From assembly GCF_964355755.1 (NCBI RefSeq), contig NC_092672.1, positions 6,200,001 to 6,264,000 on the forward strand: a DNA stretch of 64,000 nt. Reading direction: 5' to 3'. The DNA is from Antedon mediterranea. Taxonomy: Eukaryota > Echinodermata > Crinoidea > Comatulida > Antedonidae. Shown here one piece after another: positions 24,628 to 35,637 of the stretch (the first letter of the stretch is position 1; the number at the start of each line of letters is the position of its first letter). The notes under the pieces were generated by a model, which saw nothing but the letters and a program-made list of their open reading frames with translations, did not search any database and was not told where the DNA came from. The translations under genes were made by a program, and so were the position numbers.

Positions 24628-24891
24628 TTAAACTCTATCTACACTATCAAACATTATGTGCCCATATGATGGACATGATGATGTCATATCACTACCATAT
24701 TTGGTTGTACGATCAAAATGGTACTGGGTATGACCAACTAGTGTTCATGTTCCCAACTAATCATCCATTCCTAGAATTACTGATGAAGAAGTCAATCTGT
24801 GGCGACAATAGAATGGACCCAAGATCTGACTATCTTCGACTTTTAATATTTGGGCACATCAAACTAGTTTGATAGTGTAAACAGAGCTTTA
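24628..24891. repeat. MITE family I copy split by a ~140-bp insertion
   Basis: Left part 24628-24704 (TTAAACTCTATCTACACTAT .. ACTACCATATTTGG) and right part ~24844-24891 (TTTGGGCACATCAAACTAGT .. GTGTAAACAGAGCTTTA) form one element. The middle 24705-24843 is the block also found at 12060-12202. Confidence 0.85.
24705..24843. repeat. ~140-bp repeat inserted in a MITE
   Basis: Matches 12060-12202 in order (GGTACTGGGTATGACCAACT, AATCATCCATTC, TACTGATG, AGAATGGACCC). Foreign sequence on both sides differs between the copies, which defines the unit. Confidence 0.8.
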
Positions 24892-25639
24892 CCCTTGCAG
24901 AGGCATGGATATTGATTACAAGATGCGATGCAAACACTATAAAACAACACATGATTTTCTGCGCATCGACGCAAGTGAGCAGATAACCATAATGCTTTTT
25001 TGTCTTTGCATCATCAAATGATTACATCAAAATCTGGTAAACATATCATACTTCTCAAATTCAGATTATATTCAACCAAACTGTATTTATGGGCGAGCAC
25101 AAATAAAAATATTTTACAATTTGGTAAACTCGCACAGAGTTTCTTAAGAAAGCTTATCTTTACGTATTCTATCTTTACTTTATAAGCAACATCAAATGAG
25201 TGTTTTAATACAGCTAAAAAGTCTTATACATTTAAACACATGGTTAAAAATATAAAGGTTGTAACTGGTTATTCAGATACATGTGTACAATACAGTTTTA
25301 TTATTAACATATTTACAGTATGCTAACATTTTTATACAGTCAATTTATTAGTGTCTACATGCCTTGAAAGCTATTTAGTACTATAATATTGGAAATAATG
25401 CTTTTTGATAATGCATATACCGTAAAATAGACCAATAGAGACTTAACTACCGTACAAGAACAGTTTCAGGAGCCTTGACGCTCATGTCAAGAAAAATGAG
25501 AAGTCTGTCCATAACAGTGTTAAAGAAACACTCAAATATGCTTTACTTGTCTTCGAAAAAAAAAAATAACAAATACTAATTATAGTTTCTCTGCTTTTAA
25601 AAAATTTACTTTCAATTAAAAACATATTCAATAACAAGA

Positions 25640-25900
25640 TGATTGATATAAAGTTACGGTACACCGCATATGCTATTCACTCCTGAGGACGATCAAAGTA
25701 AATTTAAATTAAAGATGAGTAGAGTGTCCAGCTAAAAATACAGAAACCAAAATTTAAATGAAAAGTAAGACATAATATGTTCTCTATAAGAACTATAAAT
25801 TGTTGGAACTCTTTGCCAAAAAATGTGATTGAATCTCAAAATCTAAATAAATTTAAAACCGCACTGAAAAATCACAACCCGTTAAAATACAGCCCTTATG
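25640..25900 (+). mobile_element. non-LTR retrotransposon C-terminal fragment
   Basis: Translates around 25780-25875 to NCWNSLPKNVIESQNLNKFK then TALKNH, the usual C-terminal block of jockey/CR1-type ORF2 proteins. It has no intact upstream frame. Confidence 0.65.
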
Positions 25901-25942
25901 AATCAAAGAAGATTATGTTCTGATCAAGAGAGGCACAGAAGC

Positions 25943-26301
25943 ATTAAAGATGTATTGTCCCCAAAAACATGAAAAATGAAGATTAATTAAATCAGACTTT
26001 GAATATGTTATGTTGTAGTTTTAATAAAGTTAATCACTTCCATAGAAAAAACAAAAACAAAAACAATTATGTTTTCACTAGTAAAATGACAAAATAAATG
26101 GTTAAATTCAACCAAAAATGCATTGGCTGGCAGCCAATTTGACCATTTTTTGCCTTCAATTAAATTTTTTCAGGTAAATACATATTTTTTCCATCCAATT
26201 TTTGGTCAAAGTGGATAACTATTATGTTGCTTTAAAATGGAATATTCAACCAAAATTGTTTTAAGAATTATTTTTTCAGGGGGACAATACATCTTTAATG
26301 T
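25943..26301 (+). repeat. repeat family III (ATTGTCCCC element)
   Basis: Left terminus TTAAAGATGTATTGTCCCCA, right terminus GGGGACAATACATCTTTAA: terminal inverted repeats of about 19 bp around a 359-bp AT-rich body. The body also appears, inverted, at 33480-33661. Confidence 0.85.
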
Positions 26302-29118
26302 CTCAAAATCCAGGTAGATCCAGGTAGGCAGATATTGATCGAAACGTCAAGAAACTCAACAGTCCTTTTCTATACTATATTTATGTGGTGTACCACAAAC
26401 TTTATATCAACATATTGATTTCGCCATGCAAACCTTTAATCAATATAAAATGACCAAAGCTCATTGGACGAAAGTTACTTTCTTAGTACATGGTATAGCA
26501 CAGGCCTTTGTTTATCAATCAAAAATAGACAATAATATATAATCAAGCTTTTAAATGTTAATTTTAAAATCCTAAAAACTTGCTTTATGGTTCAAGAGTC
26601 AACCAATTTAAAATAAAATTCACTGCATATAATTTGGTAGCTTATTATATTAGCAAGGTAATTCATACTAAAAATACTTTTGGAAATAAATACTGAATAG
26701 TTTCATGGTGTACCAATTTGGATACAGAATCCCTAATATGGTTTAAAGGCATACATAAAACTAAGGCTATTTATCATAAAGCTAGTCTTATTGAAATATT
26801 TTATTTATTCCTAAAAAGTCAGTTGCATAAATCGATTTACTAATTTTTCACATTTTTAATTACAATATCTAAAATGAGATAATAGATTTACATTTGGTCC
26901 ATATTTTACTTTAATAGTAGTCAAAAAATTGTCAAATTTCCTATTAGGCCCTACATCTACAAATGAAACATTTTCTCATTATGAAAAACAAGCTTAAGCA
27001 GAATTCTCTACTACATTAAGAGCCTTTTGTTGCCAAGACGAAACACATTTCTATTCTTTAAAATATGGGACATCATGGGCCTGCCCAACAGTGTCCAGTT
27101 TTTAAACTTTGTGTCCACTTTTAAAACGACATGTAAATGTGCTATACGAAGCGCTGAACTTTTTTTTTGAAACGGCGGTAAAAAAAAAAAGAGTATAGTG
27201 TGAGGTGTCATTAGTGTTCCCTCCCTCTCCTATGTTATCATGAGGATCTGCGCCCGTGTACTACACACTTGTTAAAATTCTTCTATAGCCTTACTATAGC
27301 ACAACATTTCCGTAATAAACTTTCCAACTGTATCCTCAAACTACTCTAGTAATGTGGCGCTTCTTACAATTAATGTTTGCTTGAGACTTGTGCTAATAAA
27401 CTAGAAAATCTAACAAATTTGCATATATACATAAAACTTTAAAATATAAAGAATATATCTCTAGATTATTTAATATAGGCGATTGCGAGATACATGAAAC
27501 AAATTATTTGGCATAAAACTGATAAAACTCTAACAATCACATTTAAAAATACTATATCATATATAACATTGGTGCGCATATAACATATATTTGACAAACC
27601 GTACTGCATAGTTTAAATAAAGCAATAATACAAAAAACACAATTATTAGCATAACTGTCACTGGTATATGGTTGGACATGGTATTAGTCCTAAATGGTCC
27701 TTAATTTGACGGCGACATTGTCAAATAAAAAAAATATTACTAAACGTACAAATAAATAAATTTGTTCCTTGTTGTTTTATCATGCTAATTACTTACTCAT
27801 TTACATACAACCTGTCCTATTGGTATATAAGTACTCTAGGCGTTGTTTTCTGTTCTAATGATGAGAATAGTTTCTCAAAAATTGTCACATTTTAAGGCAG
27901 TTTTTCTTTAAATGTCTCACTATAGTTATTTTAAATAAATAAATATTATTCAAAATTGCAACTACTGTTTATGACTACCATATTTAACAAAAAAATATAA
28001 TTTATTCATTTTCAAACACATTTTGATTATTGCAGTTTTAATAATGAATGACAAGAGGATGTAATGTGCCAAAATTACTCACTTGAAAAAATATTAAAAT
28101 TTGAACTATGCCGTATAGTTATTGTTTTAAAGATTCCAAAATAATGTAAAATAAATAAAAAGATGATATGCTATTTGTTCACTCCATTCGTTCTCTCTGT
28201 TTAAAAAAAAAAGAAGTATTTCAAAATTGCTTTATTACAACCTGAAAAAAATGAAATTAGCAGAAATCAAAATAAGCAGATGTTAACCCCTTTATGAATG
28301 GGGTAGGGGTGGGGATGATGACATATTGCAGTGCGATATGGTGGGACCATGATAAATATATAATTACTGTCCTATGGAATGATCCTATTAAAATAATATT
28401 ACTTGTGCCACTTAATACTAAAAAATGAACTATAAAATACCTAAGCACACACTTTTCAAGTGGTAACACACTTCTACGAAAAAAACATAAAATCGTTTCA
28501 CATTTTTGAGAAATATTTCTATTTCCTATCTGTTCTATGAAACTATTCCACAAGAAAATTGCAAATGCATACCAATGTTGTATTACCTTAACTTTACACG
28601 GCCAATAATGCGTCCGTTTAAATGCTAGATCATATCTCATGGCAAGCCACGTAGTCCCGAGAAATAGTCACATTAAAAGATGGAATCGGCAACTTATGCA
28701 CAAAAGCTTATGGTTGTGAAATATAAACTGATCAAGCGTTCAGTAGTTTACTTAGATGCACGTTTTATAGACAAGCGCAAAATGCGCAAGTATTAAAATA
28801 ACCACATAGCAAAAAAAATTAAAAAAATCTTCCAATCTTGAGGTATAATGAAAAGAAACATGATTAATTAAAGATAGATTATTTTCTGTTTTGTGGTAGT
28901 GTATGAGGAAGTTATTGACCATCACACTTAAAAGAACTGTAACTTTAATGTACAGTAATTGTAATAAGTTCTACAATTGTGTTACGTTATGTTGTACGCC
29001 AGGAACCGCGCTTAGACATTATAACACGATAAAAATAGCTACTTACTAATTCCATCACAAAGCTTTCACACTGGGATGAAAAAAAATGTTACCAGTGAAA
29101 ACCCTCAGCTAGTAAACT

Positions 29119-29325
29119 CACTATGATCTATAAACCGCATAAATATACTGCCGTTATTTTAAATCGCTACTAAATTCATTCAAACGCCTTTTCATTTGCG
29201 ATGAAACAGAACTTTACCCAAGTTATAAATCGATACCTTGAGTAAATTATTTCTGCAACACTATGACCTATAACCGCATAAATAACCGCAGTAATCACTA
29301 CTAAATTTATTCCAAACCCTTCTCA
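29119..29325. repeat. diverged local duplication (~140-bp spacing)
   Basis: CACTATGATCTATAAACCGC near 29119 and CACTATGACCTATAACCGC near 29262 begin similar blocks, each followed by ATAAAT..CCG..ACTACTAAATT..TTC. Probably within the 3' UTR or flank of the GDPD gene. Confidence 0.5.
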
Positions 29326-29598
29326 TTCACTGGAACCTACAACCTCAGTCTGCTGGACATCATAAACTCAATTGACCAGCAACTTTTTATATTCTAGGTC
29401 ACCATCGTGACCTAGTTAATATTTGGCAAAATTAAGTATAAAACTGATCAACAAATTTCAGAAATTTGAGATGTTAAGTAAAGTACAAATAGAGCTGTTC
29501 GGTGGAATTTGTACAGGTATTAATATATGCAAATTTACATATTACCACATGTATACAAACAGCCAACACCCAATTTCCAACTTGCTGTCAACTTATCT

Positions 29599-32500
29599 TC
29601 ATTCGGACGTATGTTGCTTATCTTCTTCTCTTACTAGTCGTTCTTTTTCACCGTTACTAAGCACATGGTTCTTCGTTTCCATGAAGTTTTTAAGCTGCGT
29701 TGGATAATCTGTCATGATGCCAGAGACACCAAGTCTTAGTGCCCTCTCCCAGTCGTCTTCTTCGTTTAATACCCACAAGTACACCTAATATATAATAATT
29801 ATTGCTATCTATTAACTTTAATTGTTTAAATAAATTGTTGTGACAGTATTAAAATTAATTTAGAAGAAAATCTTTGGACTCCAAAAGCAACAAAGATAAC
29901 ATAACAGTAATCTGACCAAAAAAAAGAAGAAAAAAACAACATTCTGAAGTAATTTTCGGTGGCTTGTGAAGAGCTAAAAAGAATAAATAAAAAATAGGGG
30001 TCAAAGGGTGAATGTCCATGAGCTTCTGAGACTTTGACCCGATCTGTTATAATGCACCGCTTTTTTGCAAAACCCAGACGCAGTAACATTTGTGCTTGAA
30101 TGAACAAAGAAATAAAACTATTTAAAAACATACATAAATAAAAAAAAGCAAAAAAAAAATTTCTTACCTCAATACCTCGTTTTTTGAGGTGTGAAAATAA
30201 ACATTTGCTCATAAGAAGAAAGTCTACTACACTAACAAGAAATCGCTGGAATTTAGTGAGTTCAACGCCCCTGAAAAAATAAATGTAAATTATTAAAGAA
30301 TTTTGCCTTATATTAAATTATATAAAGGTTATACATTATCACTATTATTACCATTATAAGATATTAATAAAAAAAAGCAAAAATATTTACCAATATTTTG
30401 AAAATACACTTGGCATTGGAATTTCTAAGAACTGCTCTTTGATTGGACAGAACGGAAGCAGACCAAAATAAAACTGTAGGACTACCCTGGTTACACCCCA
30501 GACGCTGAAACACAGGGGTATATTGGGGTTCTCCTTGTAGCATTTTTTGACAACCGATTCTCGAAAGTTGCCCCATACAGTTATATCCTCTCGTTCAAAT
30601 TCTTTGACCATATTTGATACCTGTGAAATATAATTGAGACCAATGTACAAAATACAATAAAAGATTGAGAATTTAACCTTTGAACATTGAGATTGTATGT
30701 AAATGTGTTTATACCTCTGTTTATTTCACAGGAAACGATTAGGTACAGATACAGTTACTGACAATCTGGTCCAATAAGGTACCATACATATTTTACCATA
30801 CAAGATTCAAGAAATTGTATTGGTCCATTTAACAAAAATGGAACTGAACTTGGCATAATTAAACAATAACAATACAATGAAAGATATGCAACAAACATTT
30901 ACAATCCATGTATCCCCACAAAATGTGTCAAAGATACTAGACAAATTGAAATTACAGTACAGTTATAATATGCTATATGTATGGTATATAATATAAATGT
31001 TAACCTTTGTTCATAGGATGGGTTAAACAAGAGTGTGGTAATTTCAAGAATTTCTCAATACTCTGTTATTAACACATCCCTTCCTTCCTTCCTCTTTTAA
31101 ACATACAAACAAACACATAACATAATATATTGAAGTAATTGAATTGCAACATTGTACATCTTTAGAAGAAGACATTACATTTAAATATTGGAAAATACAA
31201 ACAATTATCCTAAAATTAATTTTACCTTTGAAATAAGTTCATCATCCTCTCGTTTTATATCAATGTTAAGAGGAACTCCCGGGAATGTTTTTAAGACATC
31301 ATATAACAGTGGTATATTTCGATCTTCAGATTCAGATATGCATATATCACCTAAAAATAATAGTTAAAAACAATTACAGAACTTTTGTTTGCAATATTTA
31401 AGGTTTTGATTATTTATACTATATTTAAATATTTTCTAGAGTACATAATATTGAATATACAAATAAGTTTTAAAAATGTGTATATCAAAGTATCACCTCT
31501 TCAGAAATTTCTAAAATAATATGCAGATTAAACTTACCATTAGACATTTGAACTTTAATAGAATTAGAAAGTTTTGGTAGGTTCTGAAGAAAAAAAAAAT
31601 ATTAATGGCATTAAATCATTTGTTTTAATAATGATAAATTGTTTGCAAAAAAACATTTTCTCAGGTTGGACTCATCCCCAGTGAATGGCTTATATTCTTA
31701 GGTTGGACTTATAACCAGGGATTGGCTTATATTCCCAGGTTGGACTTATCCCCAGGGATTGGCTTATATTCCCAGGTTGGACTTATCCCCAGGGATCAGC
31801 TTATATTCCTAGGCTGGACTTATTCCCAAGGATCGGCTTATATCCCCAGGCTGGACTTATCCCCAGGGATTGGCTTATATTCTCTGGTTGGATTGATCCC
31901 AGGGACCGGCTTATATTTTCTGATTGGAGCTGAACAGGGTACGATGCTTACATCAAATTCTGTCTCTTTGATAGATACTGGTTGATCTGATACTCTTGTC
32001 AGGATATCATCATGAGCTACAACCACTTGTTTGTCACAGGTGAACTGGCAATCAATTTCTAGCATGTCATAATCCAATTTCATTGCACTGTACACAAAAT
32101 TGGAAAAAAAAATGTATAATTGAAAACATCCATAAATAAATGCTACAATTGTGGTGCAGCTATCAGGGAGTTGTAAACTCCCTGCAGCTATGAAGCTAGG
32201 GCACTCCTCGATTACAAAACCAGAAATGTTGCACCTACGGCATAACGAAACCACCAAGCATGAACACAAGGTTATGATTTTGATTTTGATTACGATCAAT
32301 TGGGAAATTACCTCACGAGGTTATGAATAGAAAATTCTTCTGTTCAACTTTTTTAAACCTTGGTCCATTCATTTTTGATAGGTAGATCAAAGGTACTGCA
32401 CGCATTCAATTTACATTAGACAATGAGGTAATTAAAGTAGTTAACCTTTGACCAACAACAACAAAAGTAACTTTCGGTTCTGAAAGCACAAACAATGTAC

Positions 32501-35065
32501 AATACACTTACTGGTTGTAAGCTGTCATTGTGTTTTCAAGATTATCTCCAGCTCCTATAAAGATAAAAAGTGTTTATCTTAGTATAGTTCAACATGACAT
32601 TACACTTGTGATGTTCATTTTATCACCATCAAGTGTTATCATAGTACAGTAGTTCAGGGATAAAGTATTAATATTGTATTTATAATTGAATTATTGAATT
32701 ATTTGGTCTGAAAAGTACAAACTGAAGTTAAAATTCCGTCAGAAATGAAGTTTGCTATTTTGAGTATATTGTACGGTAATCATAAACAAATTGTACTTAT
32801 TATCTTTAATGCTTTATCAATTGTTATGTTACTGTAATTGTAATATCTCTTGACTAGTAACAGTAGTAGTAGTAGTACTATTTACTGTAGCATTTCAAGG
32901 CTGTAGAAACCTGCAATAAAATATTATATTCTGCACTGTAATAATCTTTAAAGATATATTGTCCCCCTAACAACATTTTTTTTTTCCAATTATTTTGTTT
33001 AGTATGTCATTTTAATTATATTTTATTTTATTTTATTAATTTTAGCAACATTAAAACAATACATAAACTTTGAGTGTGCCAAGGAGTAGCAAAAGAGGTC
33101 GAAGGACCACTTTCGCCATTAGGCGTGCCACACCAGCACTCAAAGCATACATTAAAACATAAAACAATGTAAATATGTAATATTAATACCATAATTATAT
33201 ATATTAAAGAGGCATAGTGTTTTTAAAGTGGTCCATTAACATGTTTTTAAATTGTACCCAACTTCCGCATACAAAGGCGTCTTTAATATTGACCGATAGT
33301 GAATTCCACAAACGAATAAATCTGGTTGGGATACAATGCTTTCCACTATCAGTTTTGGATGCAAGATTTAAAAGTTAGAACATCCAAATGCCTACAATTG
33401 ATAGTCAACATATTTAAAATAAAACTATTCTGTAATTTATACAATATATTTGTAATAATATTACGACGTAATAGCTAGTCACTTTGAACAAAAAATACTT
33501 AAATTGGTTTTTGGTTAAAATTAACCGTTTTTATATACATATATACATTTTTTTTTCACAGAAGTAAATAACTTTATTAGAACTGCAAAATGTCATATTT
33601 AAAGTCTGATTTTATTAATCTTCATTTTTCATGTTTTTGGGGGACAATACATCTTTAAACCGAAGGTACATTATTTGACAATTATTTGCAGATTTTTATG
33701 ACTTATATACCAATTATATTCTAATTACTGTACTGTATGTTAATAACTCTTGGTAAAACAATGGCACACGAAAGGGAGGTATATTTGATGACTATTGTAA
33801 TTAAAAGACAACACTCAATAATAGCAAGAACAATCTACTCAATATAACAGCTGACTACAAATATACCTTGATTCAATTAGTGTTTATAACAATTAGTCCA
33901 AAAATGGAACTACTGTAACAACTTATTAATAATAAAGGAAGACGAAACAAAAGACGTTGCATTACAAGATCAGTCTGCCGTACACATTCTTAACTGCAGC
34001 GCTGGACTAGAATTCTGAAATCAATATTGTGGCCAATAATAGGTAGAGCTGCTGTATGATTGGGAGCATACATGCAAATTATCACACTCGCATAATTACA
34101 GACTTAGTTTGTTCACCTTGAGTGGAGTATAACGGTACGTTCTAAATTGGCTGATAGAGTACCGGTACTGGTAGAATACAAAATAGTTTAATATTTATGA
34201 AAAGCTGATATAATTTATGAAATTAATCATGAACAGATTATGGACACTCTTTCACAATATTTTAACATTGGTTATTACCCAGTATATTATATGATTGACG
34301 CCACGGCTGTAGAAGGAAGTGACTAGCATTCGGGGAACCTTCTATCATGGGTTTACTCAGAAAAATCTTCCTAAGTGTCCACCCAGTTTCAATTATCAAT
34401 GATGATTATTTTGTCACCCAAATAGCAAGAATTTGCAATATTTATTACTTATCGGCAATTTCAGTAAGGAATGCGGCTATTAGATCATCATGCATTTATT
34501 GCGAATGGGTACGAGTGCTTGACCGCTAACGATGATCCTGCGGTGTTTTTCAGAAGTGCTTATTCGACATCATTTCGGCTAGATCTAGGCCTAGTTTAGT
34601 AGTGGTTATAAGTGCGAAACAACAAGTGACAAAAAGAAAATAGCATCATTTAAATTATTAATTAGTTCTAAGTATGGACAAACAAATCATATTTTTTAGG
34701 CCGACCACCTAATTATTAAATAATAATTATTATTTGATTATTAAATTAAAGTTTAACACCGTGTAACATTAGGATAGAGTGAAAGATGTTTAATAAAATA
34801 CAAAATTTACATTTTTAAACAGTATTTAGTCGCCGGTACATATATTAAATACACCGGCTAGGCTAGAAGCTTCTTTTCTAAGCAACATTACACTTGTTTT
34901 CTTACCTCCTCGATGAGCAATAAGTCGGCAACCATGACATCGCGATTTGCGGAATTTCAGACTTTTTTTGCGATGGACTAGTGAAGGAAACCGAAGTAAA
35001 ACAAGTGAAATAACTGTATAGCCACCAAAAAGTGAGAGCGGTATTGCTATTGAATAGACCGACAT
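29599..35065 (-). CDS. GDPD1: GDPD1/GDPD3-like lysophospholipase D (complete)
   Basis: Minus-strand coding exons, 5' to 3': 35065-34906, 32554-32512, 32087-31952, 31583-31538, 31350-31226, 30620-30391, 30270-30168, 29784-29599. They join to 342 aa; human GDPD1 is 314. An N-terminal membrane anchor (IAIPLSLFGGYTVISLVLL) is followed by the GDPD catalytic barrel: AHRGG (H51), NLENT, MLEIDCQF (E78, D80), VVVAHDD (H93), PLNIDIK, TVWGNFRESVVKKCYKENP, GLLPFCPIKEQFLEIPMPS and VYLWVLNEEDDWERALRLGV. The expected catalytic His/Glu/Asp/His set is intact. The family hydrolyses lysophospholipids and N-acyl-lysophospholipids at ER membranes (known). An upstream in-frame ATG exists, but the chosen start aligns with vertebrate proteins. 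The C-terminus has a charged extension after MTDYPTQLKNF. GDPD1 versus GDPD3 cannot be settled by eye. Confidence 0.95.
31663..31927. repeat. 37-bp minisatellite, about seven units, in GDPD intron 3
   Basis: Units of GGATTGGCTTATATTCCCAG plus GTTGGACTTATCCCCAG, with point changes. The array starts beside exon 4 and ends only about 25 bp from the donor of exon 3 (31951). One strand reads as an open frame only because of the repeat. Confidence 0.95.
32944..33661 (-). repeat. repeat family III copy, interrupted by a retrotransposon fragment
   Basis: Left end CTTTAAAGATATATTGTCCC, right end GGGGGACAATACATCTTTAA. The right ~180 bp is the reverse complement of the left part of 25943-26301 (AATCAGACTTT, AATAAAGTTA, TTAACCAAAAA). 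The middle is the RT fragment at 33015-33480. It lies in GDPD intron 1. Confidence 0.8.
33015..33480 (-). mobile_element. non-LTR retrotransposon 3' fragment nested in a family III element
   Basis: On the minus strand, 33374 down to the stop at 33204 reads FIRLWNSLSVNIKDAFV, GSWVQFKNMLMDHF, KNTMPL*. A 3' UTR and a TAAAA-type tail follow (seen as TATTTTATTTTATTTTATTA on the plus strand near 33020). It is 5'-truncated. Confidence 0.8.
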
Positions 35066-35637
35066 GTCGTTCAATACGGTCTGGTAGTAGAAAAAGCACA
35101 AATCTAACATTAAAAATGTTAGATAAAGTAAGACTTTCTTCTTGGTTTCTGTGGCAGTGGTGGTACAATCAATACAGCTCTCTATACACACTGTGTGGAA
35201 ACAGTGTGTTTGGCAATAACTGCGAACTTTGACCTCACATGACACTTGACACATTTCCTGGTTTTTAATAATTCATGGGAAAATTCCGATCGTCATCATT
35301 CGTTAAAAGTTGTTCGTTTTGTTAGTAAGGTTTCGTGTATAAATTACTATTTAAAATTGTTGTGATTGGTAAAATTGAAATTACTCTCTTTGTGGCAAGT
35401 TTTTTTTCACACATTTACAAGAAAATATGGTCTAGTCAGGCCTAGGCCTCTCAGGTTAGGCCTAGTTTATGCTATCACAAAGATTGTCTGCCGAATATTT
35501 GACGAGTTGGAACTGATTTGTTCATTAAAGTCATTTCGTACCAGAGAATTTTGCTTGCCCTACTTTTCAAACCATATACAGTACAACAATTGGATTAACT
35601 TAAATTATTATTATTTCTTTGTAGAATAAAAGTAATC
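35066..35637. promoter_or_regulatory. putative bidirectional promoter, GDPD gene / TIR-HEAT gene
   Basis: 572 bp between divergent start codons. The TIR-HEAT start lies 14 nt after a TTTCTTTGTAG acceptor (exon begins 35624), so at least one upstream non-coding exon is expected, probably in 35250-35350. No TATA box is convincing. Confidence 0.55.

Larger units (their letters stand above)
23432..29598. other. gene-poor region between PIGS and the GDPD gene
   Basis: The two flanking genes converge here. I see no coding exon with recognisable protein similarity on either strand. It holds a hairpin element (23468-23855), a candidate poly(A) signal at 24461, a MITE with a nested insertion (24628-24891), an RT fragment (25640-25900), a family III element (25943-26301) and a diverged local duplication (29119-29325). 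The rest is AT-rich sequence without visible structure. Confidence 0.6.

Noticed and set aside
28257-28640. 127-aa open frame on the minus strand
   Set aside because: No similarity, AT-rich composition, no splice context, and located where the GDPD 3' UTR or intergenic DNA is expected.
31838-32299. 153-aa minus-strand open frame as its own gene
   Set aside because: The middle is GDPD exon 3; the ends are intron and the 37-bp minisatellite read through in frame.
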